The notes: a model not told the origin generated them from the letters alone. DNA of 56,884 bases from Benthicola sp964195715 (GCA_964195715.1 CAXMRU010000320.1:1-56884), one strand, 5' to 3'; positions 16,096 through 24,342 are shown, counted from the first letter of the stretch. Numbers and translations are program-made.

Positions 16096-16467
16096 ATGTC
16101 ACCCGAGGTATACAAGCTCGTCCACATCGCGGGAATTCTCATGGTGTTCATGTCGCTCGGAGGGCTGGCCCTGCACGCCATCAACGGCGGCACGAAGGAC
16201 ACGAATACCGGACGTCGTCTCACGGCCGTCACGTACGGCGTGGGGCTGCTCCTGATCCTTCTCGGCGGCTTCGGGTGGCTTGGCGCGTCCGGGCTGATGA
16301 GTGGCGGAATGCCGGGCTGGACGTGGGCCAAGCTGGGGATCTGGATGGCAGTGGCCGGCCTGCTTGCCCTTCCGGCCGTCAAGCCGGAGCTGGGCCGGTT
16401 CGTGTGGCTCGTAGCGCCTCTCCTGGGCGTGATCGGTGCCTGGCTGGCCCGCACCAAGCCATTCTGA
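16096..16467 (+). CDS. Four-helix membrane protein, function unknown
   Basis: A 123-residue protein with four predicted membrane helices (about residues 7-28, 43-65, 75-92 and 99-118) joined by short loops. His10 and His27 lie at the two ends of the first helix (KLVHIAGILMVF, LALHAINGG), which could bind heme or simply be polar. No family is recognised with certainty. AGGAGACATCAGT precedes the ATG. It sits between msrB and the MOSC gene (gaps of 16 and 6 bases), so a membrane-linked role in that redox operon is possible. Confidence 0.72.
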   Translation: MSPEVYKLVHIAGILMVFMSLGGLALHAINGGTKDTNTGRRLTAVTYGVGLLLILLGGFGWLGASGLMSGGMPGWTWAKLGIWMAVAGLLALPAVKPELGRFVWLVAPLLGVIGAWLARTKPF

Positions 16468-16473
16468 TTCGCA

Positions 16474-17286
16474 GTGCGGGTCACGGGGCTTTTTGTCTAC
16501 CCGCTGAAGTCGGCTCGGGGTGTGCCACTCGACAAGGCACCCCTCGACGGATTCGGCGTCGCGGGAGACCGCCGTTGGGCGCTGCTCGGCCCTGACAACC
16601 GGGTCATCACGCAACGCGACTGTCCGGTCCTGGCGACTCTGGATGCGGTGCCGACGGAATATGGGATCGAGCTCCGGGCTCCCGACCTCCCGACGCTGCG
16701 CGTAACCCGCCCCACGCAGGACGCGATCCGTCTGCCGATCGAAATCTGGAAGGACCGGACCGAGGGAGCGGCGGCCGGCCCCGAGGCAGACTCGTGGCTG
16801 GAGACATTCCTCGCCCGCCCCTGCCACCTGACCTACATGTCCAACAGCACCCGTCGGCAGGTGAGCCTGCAGTACGGGCGGCCGGGGGACCATGTGAGCT
16901 TCGCGGACGGATATCCCCTGCTGCTCACCAGCGAAGCTTCACTCGCGGAGCTCAACGGCCGGCTCGGAATGGACGTCCCGATGGATCGCTTTCGACCGAA
17001 CCTCGTGGTCGACGGTACCGAGCCTTTCGCGGAGGACGACTGGGCGCGGATTCGTGTCGGGGACACCTCATTCCGGGTCGTGAAACCGTGCGCGCGCTGC
17101 GTGGTGACGACCGTGGACCAGCGTACCGGCAAGAAGGGCAAGGAGCCGCTCCAGGTGCTCGCCACATTCCGCAATTCTGGCGGCAAGGTCTTGTTCGGGG
17201 AGAACCTGATCCACGACGGACCCGGCCCGATACGACTGGGCGATGAGGTGGAGGTGCTCGAGCGGCGGAGCACTACGGCCGGCTGA
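16474..17286 (+). CDS. MOSC-domain protein, YcbX/mARC-like
   Basis: A 270-residue protein with an N-terminal MOSC beta-barrel (VTGLFVYPLKSARGVPLDKA, GDRRWALLG) and a C-terminal MOSC domain (about residues 120-265) containing DRFRPNLVVDG, FRVVKPCARCVVTTVD and GKVLFGENL. In YcbX and mARC the equivalent Cys of the KPCARC segment binds molybdenum, and these enzymes reduce N-hydroxylated compounds. There is no C-terminal ferredoxin domain, so an outside electron donor is needed. GTG start, the only candidate that keeps the N-terminal barrel intact. Downstream it converges on the VWA lipoprotein gene with 8 bases between stops. Confidence 0.88.
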   Translation: MRVTGLFVYPLKSARGVPLDKAPLDGFGVAGDRRWALLGPDNRVITQRDCPVLATLDAVPTEYGIELRAPDLPTLRVTRPTQDAIRLPIEIWKDRTEGAAAGPEADSWLETFLARPCHLTYMSNSTRRQVSLQYGRPGDHVSFADGYPLLLTSEASLAELNGRLGMDVPMDRFRPNLVVDGTEPFAEDDWARIRVGDTSFRVVKPCARCVVTTVDQRTGKKGKEPLQVLATFRNSGGKVLFGENLIHDGPGPIRLGDEVEVLERRSTTAG

Positions 17287-17294
17287 CGACTACC

Positions 17295-18077
17295 TCAGGT
17301 ACACGGGTGCTCGGGCAGGTCCACCGGACGGAGGGTATAATTGCGAGTATCGAACACGGCGCCGGTCACCTCGAAGTACTCCTGCCAGAAGTCCTTCACG
17401 TGCTGGCTCTGATTGGTATCGACCCGGGCTCCCACTACGTAAATGCACAGGCCCGACAGGTCGGGAAGCGTCCCGTTCGCCTGCTCGCGCTCGACCCAGC
17501 CCGCGTCCGGCATGCGGCGCAGGCCCTCCATGTCGATGCTCCGGTTCGATTGCAACATGTCCGAGAAGATGTACAGCGTCCCTTCGCGACCCGGGGCCGC
17601 GCGCAGATCGGCGCTGACATCGTGCAGGGTCGAGAGGATGTCGGTACCGTCGATGCTACCTCGACCCGTCGTGTCGGTGAAGGCGACCAGAAAGTCCTGC
17701 GCGTCCTGGAGGAACCGGACTCGGGTGACCGAGTCGCGCATCATCGCCTGCTCGGCGAACTGACGCTGCGGCACCGTCTCGGACCAGCGCTGCGGCGGCT
17801 CCTCGAGAGAGAGCTGAAGCAGCTGGTGCGCAGCAATCCGGTCTCCGTGATTCAGCTTTCGAATCCGAGCGTTCGTGAGCTGCCGCGCCAGCTCGAGCTG
17901 GTGGTGCGAGATGCTGGTCGAGCGATCATACACGAAGATGACAAGCTGCGGAGGCGATCTCTTGAGCACACCGCCCTCTCCCTCGCCTGCCGCCGCGTTT
18001 CCTTCCTGCGTCCCGCAACCGGCAACCATCAGGGCGCCGACCGCCACCCCCAGCGCCGCAAGCTTGCGGATTACCAT
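17295..18077 (-). CDS. VWA-like lipoprotein with intact MIDAS start
   Basis: A 260-residue predicted lipoprotein: signal peptide with lipobox VAGC (Cys21), a short Gly/Glu linker, then a von Willebrand A-like Rossmann domain. The metal-binding DxSxS motif is Asp51-Ser53-Ser55 in FVYDRSTSIS. Later strands include GTLYIFSDMLQSNRS and LCIYVVGARVD, ending with QHVKDFWQEYFEVTGA. VWA domains bind partner proteins through a divalent metal. The ATG overlaps the stop of the upstream membrane-protein gene by seven bases, so the pair is translationally coupled and probably forms one complex. No MoxR ATPase or tellurium-resistance gene is adjacent. Function unknown. Confidence 0.8.
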   Translation of the reverse strand: MVIRKLAALGVAVGALMVAGCGTQEGNAAAGEGEGGVLKRSPPQLVIFVYDRSTSISHHQLELARQLTNARIRKLNHGDRIAAHQLLQLSLEEPPQRWSETVPQRQFAEQAMMRDSVTRVRFLQDAQDFLVAFTDTTGRGSIDGTDILSTLHDVSADLRAAPGREGTLYIFSDMLQSNRSIDMEGLRRMPDAGWVEREQANGTLPDLSGLCIYVVGARVDTNQSQHVKDFWQEYFEVTGAVFDTRNYTLRPVDLPEHPCT

Positions 18078-19885
18078 GCAGTAGCCTCTTCCGTGAACCG
18101 GGCTCGGATCTTCTCGAAGTTCTCATGGAGATCGCGTCGCTCGGCCTCGTAATCCTCCGGATCGCGCATGAGCAAATCGCGCATATCCTGCTCGTCGACC
18201 ACGAGCTGCAACTCGACCGGCTCGCTGAAGGCCTTGATCTCCCTCGTGTCCAGACCGCGGAGGCGCCCGTTCTCGGCGCGATACGCCACGATCGTAGCCT
18301 CCAGCTGACTCGCCAGGGCTGGCGCCTCTCGTAACGGTCTCTCGGAAAGTAAGCTCGTGAGGTCACGAATGGTACGCACGGCCTCGCCCATCGCGTCGAC
18401 CACACGCTGCTGCGTGGCATCTCCGAGATCGACGAACTCGCGCCTCTGGCGCTCGAACGGACTGTCATTGAAGCGGTCGCGGCGGCGGTCCCACATGTGG
18501 AAGTACGCAGCCGAGATCGCCACCAGGACGAGGGTCGTGTTCAGCAACATGATCGGGAAGCTGAGGCTGCTCATCGAAGTAGCATACTCTCGCTGCTCCT
18601 TCGCCAGGGCCTCGAGATCATCCGCACGGTTCGCCTGCTCGTTCGCGGCCACCAGGTTGCCGTCGACCCGTAGCCAGCTGGCAGTGCGCCTGAACTCTTC
18701 GATCTTCGCACTGTCCTGCACGAAACGATCTGCCGCTACCTCACCCAGCGTTACGCGGGACACGAACAGGACGCCAAGCACGAGGATGAGGCCGACACCG
18801 GAAAGGACCATCGGTACCACGAACTCTCCTGCGGATCGTTTGCCCAGCGTCTCTCCGGTGCGCCGTGCCGACGAATGCATCAGCAGCGATCGCAGGGAAT
18901 GACCGAAGAAATGAGCGAGTACAATCAGGAAGGTCACGACACCGGCGGCGAGGAGAGCCGCATCCGGTCTCAGGATGAACTGCGAGACTACTCGCATGCC
19001 TCCGGCAAGCCAGCCCTCGCTGGTCTCCGCAACGTACCGAATCTGCTGCTCCGTGAGCGGATCACGCGGAAGTAACGCCCCGAAGACCGGCGCGTTTGCC
19101 AGGAATTCCACGATTCCCAGGAACCCGATGGCCAGCGCATACCAGTGCGACTTGAACTGCCGGGTCGCGGCACCCGTCTCTTCTTCCTGTCCGGTCTCCT
19201 CCTCCAGCGTCGTTTCCACGACCGTACGATTCATTTCCCAGCGTTTCTGGAGCCGAAACAATTCGCTGGTGACTCGCTCGAAACGATCGTTGTCGAGTCT
19301 AATGCCGCCGAGAGTGCGCGTGACGCGGCCCTCCAGCTCGGCTACGAGCGAGTTGAGACGGGAGCGCTCCCGCGCCTGCCAGTTGTGGAACAGCGACACG
19401 GCACGATCTCGGAGCTCCTCCTCGGACTCGGCTCGACCCGCGGTGTCCGTGGTCGGCAGGTCCACCTCGGCATCTCGAACCGCTAACTCCACCGCGGCCT
19501 TTCGAAGTCTCCGAACGCTCAGTCCCACGTTCTCTTCGAGCGCCGCGCCAGCGGTCTCCGGAATATCTCCGGGATCGGGATCGGCTGCGGACGGCTCCGC
19601 AGCAGGCTCAACACTGTCAGTGCCCGTCGGGGCCGGCTCTACGGTATCCGTGGGATCCCATACCGCGTCCGAGGGAGCGACGGGCTCGGGCGTCCACAGG
19701 GGATCACCTGACGGCTCGGGGGCCGCGGCGTCCTTGACTCGATCCAACCACGTGGGGTGCGGGTTGTCCGCCGGATCGCGCACGGCGTCGCCTTCGTCCG
19801 AGTCGGATACCGGTTTCAGCTTCGACTGGAAGGCAGCGGCTCTGGCTTCATTCTGTTTTGCGCTCATTCTCCCCTGCTCATCCAT
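18071..19885 (-). CDS. Four-helix membrane protein with long coiled-coil domains
   Basis: A 604-residue protein I cannot assign to a family. Layout: an acidic Pro/Thr-rich N-terminus (about 30-115) and a charged helical coiled coil (115-240). Four membrane helices follow, near residues 247-270, 308-330, 354-378 and 440-463, with a polar loop of about 60 residues between the third and fourth, then a C-terminal coiled-coil tail (470-604). The loop (FVQDSAKIEEFRRT) would lie across the membrane from the tails if the first helix runs outward. An ATG six codons downstream is nearer a GGGGAG and could be the true start. It overlaps the VWA lipoprotein gene, suggesting a membrane-anchored partner. 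Confidence 0.75.
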   Translation of the reverse strand: MDEQGRMSAKQNEARAAAFQSKLKPVSDSDEGDAVRDPADNPHPTWLDRVKDAAAPEPSGDPLWTPEPVAPSDAVWDPTDTVEPAPTGTDSVEPAAEPSAADPDPGDIPETAGAALEENVGLSVRRLRKAAVELAVRDAEVDLPTTDTAGRAESEEELRDRAVSLFHNWQARERSRLNSLVAELEGRVTRTLGGIRLDNDRFERVTSELFRLQKRWEMNRTVVETTLEEETGQEEETGAATRQFKSHWYALAIGFLGIVEFLANAPVFGALLPRDPLTEQQIRYVAETSEGWLAGGMRVVSQFILRPDAALLAAGVVTFLIVLAHFFGHSLRSLLMHSSARRTGETLGKRSAGEFVVPMVLSGVGLILVLGVLFVSRVTLGEVAADRFVQDSAKIEEFRRTASWLRVDGNLVAANEQANRADDLEALAKEQREYATSMSSLSFPIMLLNTTLVLVAISAAYFHMWDRRRDRFNDSPFERQRREFVDLGDATQQRVVDAMGEAVRTIRDLTSLLSERPLREAPALASQLEATIVAYRAENGRLRGLDTREIKAFSEPVELQLVVDEQDMRDLLMRDPEDYEAERRDLHENFEKIRARFTEEATAW

Positions 19886-20278
19886 ATCGTTTGCGCCTTC
19901 CGCGAGTCACCGCCTGAAGCCCTGGCACCGGTCCGGTCGCACCGCCTTCAGCCACGGTTCCTCGTGGGAACCCCACGGTCTCCGGCAGAGCAAGAACGCG
20001 GCCAATGGCACGTCTCCGGGCCTCGTACCCGTAACCTGCTATCGTTACAAGACATAAACCGCTTCTGCGCGAATCCCTGCAGCGTGGGGCGATGCGAAAG
20101 ATTTCGCGCTTCGCGAATCGATTCCGTCCCGGGGAGACCTTATCCTCCCATGATAATCGATAACATGAGCGGGCGTGGCGAGCAACGAGAAACCTGGCAG
20201 GTCGCTGAGAATCCTCAAGCGGCCACGTTACGAGCGCGGACCCGCTGACGCCCCTACCCCGGGCAGCTCGCGACCTGC
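19886..20278. other. 393-base gap upstream of the coiled-coil membrane protein
   Basis: No convincing gene is present on either strand. An imperfect dyad, GATTTCGCG-CTT-CGCGAATC, is at 20100-20118, and an AT-rich patch with ATGATAATCGATAACATG lies at 20151-20168. Both could belong to the promoter region of the minus-strand operon. No promoter was assigned. Confidence 0.35.
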
Positions 20279-20503
20279 CTAATACATCCGCTCTCTGTGG
20301 ATTTCCCGCGCCATCGCACGGGCGGCATCGGCCAACGTCTTCTCGACCTCGAGCAATGCTCGCTCCAGCGCCTCATCTACCTCTGTCTCCGAGGTCAGCG
20401 ACATCGCGGCGTGCTCGGCATAATCCACGATGTCATCCACGCGGTTACGTACGTCGTTCTTGATCGCGTGGAGCAGAGCCTCGGTCGTCGCGCTGTACTG
20501 CAT
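20279..20503 (-). CDS. Small helical protein (74 residues), function unknown
   Basis: Predicted to be almost wholly alpha-helical: two amphipathic segments (TEALLHAIKNDVRNRVDDIV and EVDEALERALLEVEKTLADA) rich in Ala, Glu and Arg with no signal or membrane helix. No recognised family. TACAAGGAG eight bases before the ATG is a strong ribosome site and is the main reason for calling it. It is separated from neighbours by over 300 bases on both sides, so it is likely transcribed alone. Confidence 0.6.
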   Translation of the reverse strand: MQYSATTEALLHAIKNDVRNRVDDIVDYAEHAAMSLTSETEVDEALERALLEVEKTLADAARAMAREIHRERMY

Positions 20504-20824
20504 GGCTTCCGCTCCTTGTAAAGTTCACCGGCCGTATATCAGGGCAATCCGGCTGCCAGTTGGCGCCTCGGAGGAGGCCGACTCCGGTAAACAGGTACGA
20601 TCGTGAGTGTTACGTGATTCGCTGGGTACGCCCGATGGGATCGGAACACAGCGACAGCGCCCGATCGAGGTGGCAAAAAGCAAAGAAGGACGCGCAAAAG
20701 GTGCGTGCGCCTCACAGGATGACGGATTGTTGAGTCGGTGGCAGAGGCTGAGGTGGGAGCTGATGTCCCTGTACTTGCGACGGTTCACTGGACGACCGCA
20801 CAACCGAAACAGGAGTCGACAGGA
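20504..20824. other. 321-base divergent intergenic region
   Basis: Lies between the small helical protein (minus) and the PilX-like gene (plus). It holds short inverted repeats, for example GCGCA...TGCGC at 20692-20710, but no promoter pair or riboswitch consensus that I could match. The plus strand ends with AGGAGTCGACAGGA, the ribosome site of the pilin-like gene. Confidence 0.35.
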
Positions 20825-21310
20825 ATGCCGAACGGGGGATTGCTCGTGCCGGACCAGCCTCGGAAGAAGGGTCGCGGGTGGAGCGAGAACGAGGGCCTAC
20901 AGGGTGGATTCGCTCTCGTGGCAGTGCTGTTGCTCCTGGCGGCCCTGTACGTCGGAGCGACCGGTATCTTCATGGCCGCCCGCGCAGAGCTCCGCATCGG
21001 GATCAGCCACACCGCCTCCAGCCAGGCCTTCCACATCGCTCAGGCTGGCCTGGCCACCTGGGTGAACTCGAGCGTGCAACCGGCGCTGGCCACCTACTCT
21101 ATCGGAGGCACGACGGTCGACATCATGGCCACGAAGCTCCTGGCCGTGGATTCGGTGACGACCCTCTACCGCGTCGTGGCCCGAGCGACGGTCGGCGGCA
21201 CTGACGAGCGCAACCCCGGGCTGGCCACCCGACAGACCAGCCTCGTCGCCCGGCGGAGCGGCGCAGGTCCCGTCGTCGCGGTCACAGGTAGCTGGCGTGA
21301 GAAATTCTGA
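20825..21310 (+). CDS. PilX-like type IV pilus/secretion minor pilin
   Basis: A 161-residue protein. After a charged 26-residue leader comes GGFALVAVLLLLAALYVGAT, a hydrophobic N-terminal helix (about 29-50) like that of PilX/PulK minor pilins. It is followed by AARAELRIGISHTASSQAFHIAQAGL, matching the PilX N-terminal domain where the helix continues as a pilin spine. The classic Gly-Phe-x-x-x-Glu prepilin site is reduced to GGFAL with no Glu at position +5. The remainder is a short beta-rich head ending in VVAVTGSWREKF. No other pilus gene is nearby. AGGAG eight bases upstream fixes the ATG. Confidence 0.72.
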   Translation: MPNGGLLVPDQPRKKGRGWSENEGLQGGFALVAVLLLLAALYVGATGIFMAARAELRIGISHTASSQAFHIAQAGLATWVNSSVQPALATYSIGGTTVDIMATKLLAVDSVTTLYRVVARATVGGTDERNPGLATRQTSLVARRSGAGPVVAVTGSWREKF

Positions 21311-21323
21311 CCGGAGGACTGGT

Positions 21324-22178
21324 TCAGCGCGGAAGCCCGTCGACGAGAAGATCCAGGAGTCCCCGGGGATTCGACATGTTCAGCCAGTGGCCTCCCTCGA
21401 TCTCGATCAGCCTGACGCACTCTCCGTCGGCCTCGAGCCGCGCGATGCGGGCCGCGGAAGCGTCGTCCAGGATTGACCCACTCGTCGCGCGCAGGAAGAG
21501 CAACTCCGTGCCGACTGGCGGGGTCTCGACAACCGACCACAGGTCCTCCCGATAGAAACTCTCCAGCAGGAGGTCGAGCGAGGACAGATCGAATCGCCAG
21601 TGATACCCGTCCGGCCCGCGTTCCAGGTTCGTGGCCGTCCACTCGGAGATGTGCGTGTTGAAGCCGGCCGACTGCACGGCGGAGACCAGCTGTGCTCGGG
21701 AATCGAACCGATCAGGCAGGCTGCACAGAAGAGCCAGGAGCCGGCTGGCCCCGGCCTCCGTTCGGCCGGGGGCCGGCGTGCTGTCAGCAATCCAGACCTG
21801 GCGCAGGCCTGAGCCACTCGACCGAGCGCAGGCGAGAGCGACCTTCCCGCCGAACGAGTGTCCGACGATGACGGTCTCCCTTCCCTCCAGGTGCAGGATC
21901 AGCGAGTTCACGTCCGCCGAGCTCGAAGCCACGGTGTGCGGTGGGGCGAAACCCTGGCTGTCGCCATGCAGTCTGAGGTCGACCAGCACGACACCCCAGT
22001 CGGGTCGGGCCCGGACGAGGCCTCGGCCAATCGACCCCCAGTTGCGGCCCGCCCCGAGAAAACCGTGCAGAAACAGTACCCATCGGTTCGGCCGCGTATC
22101 GGGCGCAAACAGGCGACGGCGGGCGAGCAGGGCGGGCACCGCTCCACTGGAACGGGACTCGGGATAGGTGTGCGGCAT
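21324..22178 (-). CDS. Alpha/beta-fold hydrolase
   Basis: A 284-residue hydrolase. Oxyanion block LFLHGFLGAGRNW (near residue 34), LVDLRLHGDS, nucleophile elbow VGHSFGGKVAL (Ser of GHSFG), and a C-terminal IEIEGGHWLNMSNP supplying the catalytic His. The pattern is that of soluble esterases and YbfF/MenH-like enzymes; the substrate is unknown. The frame stays open for over 400 codons upstream, but that part is antisense-phase reading through the glycosyltransferase gene. The ATG at MPHTYPES shares one base with the glycosyltransferase stop (TGATG), so the two are translationally coupled. Confidence 0.87.
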   Translation of the reverse strand: MPHTYPESRSSGAVPALLARRRLFAPDTRPNRWVLFLHGFLGAGRNWGSIGRGLVRARPDWGVVLVDLRLHGDSQGFAPPHTVASSSADVNSLILHLEGRETVIVGHSFGGKVALACARSSGSGLRQVWIADSTPAPGRTEAGASRLLALLCSLPDRFDSRAQLVSAVQSAGFNTHISEWTATNLERGPDGYHWRFDLSSLDLLLESFYREDLWSVVETPPVGTELLFLRATSGSILDDASAARIARLEADGECVRLIEIEGGHWLNMSNPRGLLDLLVDGLPR

Positions 22179-23320
22179 CAGTCCATACCTGTCCCGAGCT
22201 GGCTGCGACCATCTGCAGCGCCCACCAGAAGGGCCGCCTCGTACGCGCTCTCGGTGCGGTCCAGCATCTCCCCCAGCGAGAAGACGTCCTGCACGTGTCG
22301 GCGCCCGGCGCGCCCCATCCGATCCCGGCTCTCCGGATCCGCGAGCAGGGCAGTCAGAGCCTCCGCCAGGGATTGCGCATCGCCGGGAGGTACCACGATC
22401 CCTGTCTTCCCGTCGATCACGGCCTCCGGTATTCCCCCTACGGCCGTGCTGACCACGGGAAGGCCCGCGGCGCCCGCCTGGAGGACGGACTGAGGTACTC
22501 CCTCGTTCCGGACCGATGGCAGGCAGAAGACGTCCAGGGCGGACAGGACGTCCGGGATGTCTTCCCGAGCGCCCAGGAATTTGACCCGGGCCTCGAGACC
22601 GTGATCGACCGTCATCGATTCGAGGGCGCATCGCTGCGAGCCGTCCCCCACCACCAGCAACACGCAGTCCGGCTGCTGCCGCACGATCTCCGGCATGGCC
22701 CGCAGCAGCACCTGGTGGCCCTTGTCCGGGCGAAGGTATGCGACCACACCGATCACCGGTCCCGTGCTGTTGAGACCCAGCTTCCGGCGGGCTTCCGTGC
22801 GGCCCGCCGCGTTCGGGGTGAATCGATCCGGATCGACCCCCGTCGGAATCGATGTCGAGCGCTCCAGGGGCACCAGGCCGGAGACGGCCAGGTCCCGCCG
22901 GATGGTCTCCCCCGTGGTGATCAGATGGTCCGCCTGAGCGTAGAGAAAACGGTGCAGCGGCCCGGGCGCGACACCGGCGGAGATGTGACGGCTTCGGACG
23001 AGCGCCCACGGCCGTGGCCCGATTCTGCCGGCCAGGGCCACCGCCCAGCTGTCGGCTGAGCTGTGCGAATTCAGCACATCCGGCCGGACGTGACGCACCA
23101 GGGATGCCACGTTCAGCACGCTCCGGGGCAATGATCTCCTGCTGAACGACACGGGAATCACATCGATGCCCAACTCCGCGGCACGGTTGGCGAGGGCTCC
23201 ACGCGGTGGCGTCGCGATCCACACTTCGTGTCCCCGCTCGCGCATGCCAACACTCTCGGCGAGCACCCGGCGCTCCTGCCCCCCCATGACTGTGGACGAT
23301 TCTGTGTGTACGATACGCAC
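22178..23320 (-). CDS. Glycosyltransferase family 4
   Basis: A retaining GT-B glycosyltransferase of about 380 residues. The N-terminal half starts MRIVHTESSTVMGGQERRVL, with the glycine-rich acceptor loop; the C-terminal half has GVVAYLRPDKGH, VGDGSQR and NEGVPQSVLQAGAAGLPVV. In most GT4 enzymes the latter is an E-x7-E motif; here the second Glu is Gln. GTG at 23320 puts the protein start where relatives have it; an ATG 14 codons upstream is possible. It probably adds a sugar to a cell-surface glycan. It is coupled to the downstream hydrolase and divergent from the thioredoxin operon. Confidence 0.85.
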   Translation of the reverse strand: MRIVHTESSTVMGGQERRVLAESVGMRERGHEVWIATPPRGALANRAAELGIDVIPVSFSRRSLPRSVLNVASLVRHVRPDVLNSHSSADSWAVALAGRIGPRPWALVRSRHISAGVAPGPLHRFLYAQADHLITTGETIRRDLAVSGLVPLERSTSIPTGVDPDRFTPNAAGRTEARRKLGLNSTGPVIGVVAYLRPDKGHQVLLRAMPEIVRQQPDCVLLVVGDGSQRCALESMTVDHGLEARVKFLGAREDIPDVLSALDVFCLPSVRNEGVPQSVLQAGAAGLPVVSTAVGGIPEAVIDGKTGIVVPPGDAQSLAEALTALLADPESRDRMGRAGRRHVQDVFSLGEMLDRTESAYEAALLVGAADGRSQLGTGMD

Positions 23321-23410
23321 GGTGACAATCCATTTCGAGAACGGGACACGGCACGTTGACATCCCCGAGAACTGTGCACAATACGATGACGGCGAAGGAG
23401 AGAGACTGAC

Positions 23411-23872
23411 ATGCCGGACACGACCGCGGCCGGCGAGCGCAATGCGACCCTGCGCTGCGCATTCTGCCTGAAGCTCAACCGGGTGGACATGGACAGGTCC
23501 TCAGATCGGCCTACGTGCGGAGAGTGTGGCCGCCCGTTCCTGCTGGACCGACCGGTGAAGATCGCCGGCGAGGACCTGGAGCGCGTCGTTCGCGAGACCG
23601 ATGTCCCCGTCCTCGTCGATTTCTACGCCGATTGGTGCGGTCCGTGCAAGATCATGGCACCGGTGCTGGACGAGCTCGCCGCCGACCAGATAGGGAGCAT
23701 CCTCGTGGCGAAGCTGGATACGGACGCGAACCCGCAGGTCGCGTCGGCAATGGGCATTCGAGGGATACCGACCCTTATCCTGTTTCGAGACGGAGCCGAG
23801 GTGGCACGTGAGACGGGAGCCGTATCGCGAAGCGTGCTCGATTCGATGCTGGCTTCAGCAACCTGCCAGTGA
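23411..23872 (+). CDS. Thioredoxin 2-type (N-terminal zinc Cys pairs)
   Basis: A 153-residue thioredoxin. An N-terminal rubredoxin-like stretch carries Cys pairs CAFC (about 16-19) and CGEC (36-39), as in E. coli Trx2. The thioredoxin fold follows with FYADWCGPCKIMAPVL (active-site WCGPC near residue 73) and cis-Pro in IRGIPTLILF. It reduces disulfides in the cytoplasm. AAGGAG is 10 bases before the ATG. Its stop overlaps the next gene's GTG (GTGA), the first of three such overlaps in this four-gene operon. Trx2 proteins are linked to oxidative stress. Confidence 0.93.
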   Translation: MPDTTAAGERNATLRCAFCLKLNRVDMDRSSDRPTCGECGRPFLLDRPVKIAGEDLERVVRETDVPVLVDFYADWCGPCKIMAPVLDELAADQIGSILVAKLDTDANPQVASAMGIRGIPTLILFRDGAEVARETGAVSRSVLDSMLASATCQ

Positions 23873-24342
23873 ACGAGACAGTCCTGCAAAGCGTGCGCGA
23901 TCCGTTCCGCGCCCTGGTCGTCGGTTTCGTGCCTGAAGCGGCCGATCTCAGCGCGGAAGCGTGGGACGAGGGAGAGGCGCTCGCGGAGGGGATGCTCGCC
24001 GGAAGACCGGCCACGATTCAGCGGCAGGTTCGGTTTCTGATCCGCGCTCTCGATGTTCTTTCCTTCCTCCGTCGGGGTCACCGCCTCGCCCGACTGGATC
24101 CCGAGGTTCGCACACTGTTGATGGCCTCCCTGCAGGACTCCCGGCTGGTGCTGGTGCGTCGTGGCGTGTGGGGCCTGCGGACCCTCGCCTTCGTCGTCTA
24201 CTACGGCCGGGACGAGGGCCGAGCAGCGGTCGGATACCGCGGAAATCCCGGCGGCTGGATCGCGCGAGCCGCAGCGCGAAGTGGAGAGGCCACCACCCCG
24301 GGCAGCTCCGGGTCGAGCGTTACGCACGGAGCCGGCACATGA
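23869..24342 (+). CDS. Putative small companion subunit of the GMC dehydrogenase
   Basis: A 157-residue, mainly helical protein lacking a signal peptide, with IQRQVRFLIRALDVLSF and VWGLRTLAFVVYYGRDEGRA near the middle and a Gly/Ser-rich end. The order (short helical protein, then GMC oxidoreductase) and the YYG.-.GY.GNPGGW pattern resemble gluconate 2-dehydrogenase subunit 3-like proteins, but the match is loose and the family call is inference. It starts on GTG overlapping the thioredoxin stop and ends in ATGA with the GMC gene, so it is probably made at the same level as the large subunit. Confidence 0.68.
   Translation: MNETVLQSVRDPFRALVVGFVPEAADLSAEAWDEGEALAEGMLAGRPATIQRQVRFLIRALDVLSFLRRGHRLARLDPEVRTLLMASLQDSRLVLVRRGVWGLRTLAFVVYYGRDEGRAAVGYRGNPGGWIARAAARSGEATTPGSSGSSVTHGAGT

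Noticed and set aside
17295..19885. A tellurium-resistance or MoxR-VWA operon
   Set aside because: No AAA+ MoxR ATPase or Ter protein is nearby and the membrane protein does not match those systems.
20504..20824. A c-di-GMP (GEMM) riboswitch upstream of the PilX-like gene
   Set aside because: The conserved GEMM core segments are missing; only GC-rich short inverted repeats were found.
22179..23462. An N-terminal extension of the alpha/beta hydrolase frame by more than 400 codons
   Set aside because: The added part reads through the glycosyltransferase gene in another phase and is Arg/Gly/Pro-rich; the family start is at MPHTYPES with a TGATG overlap.
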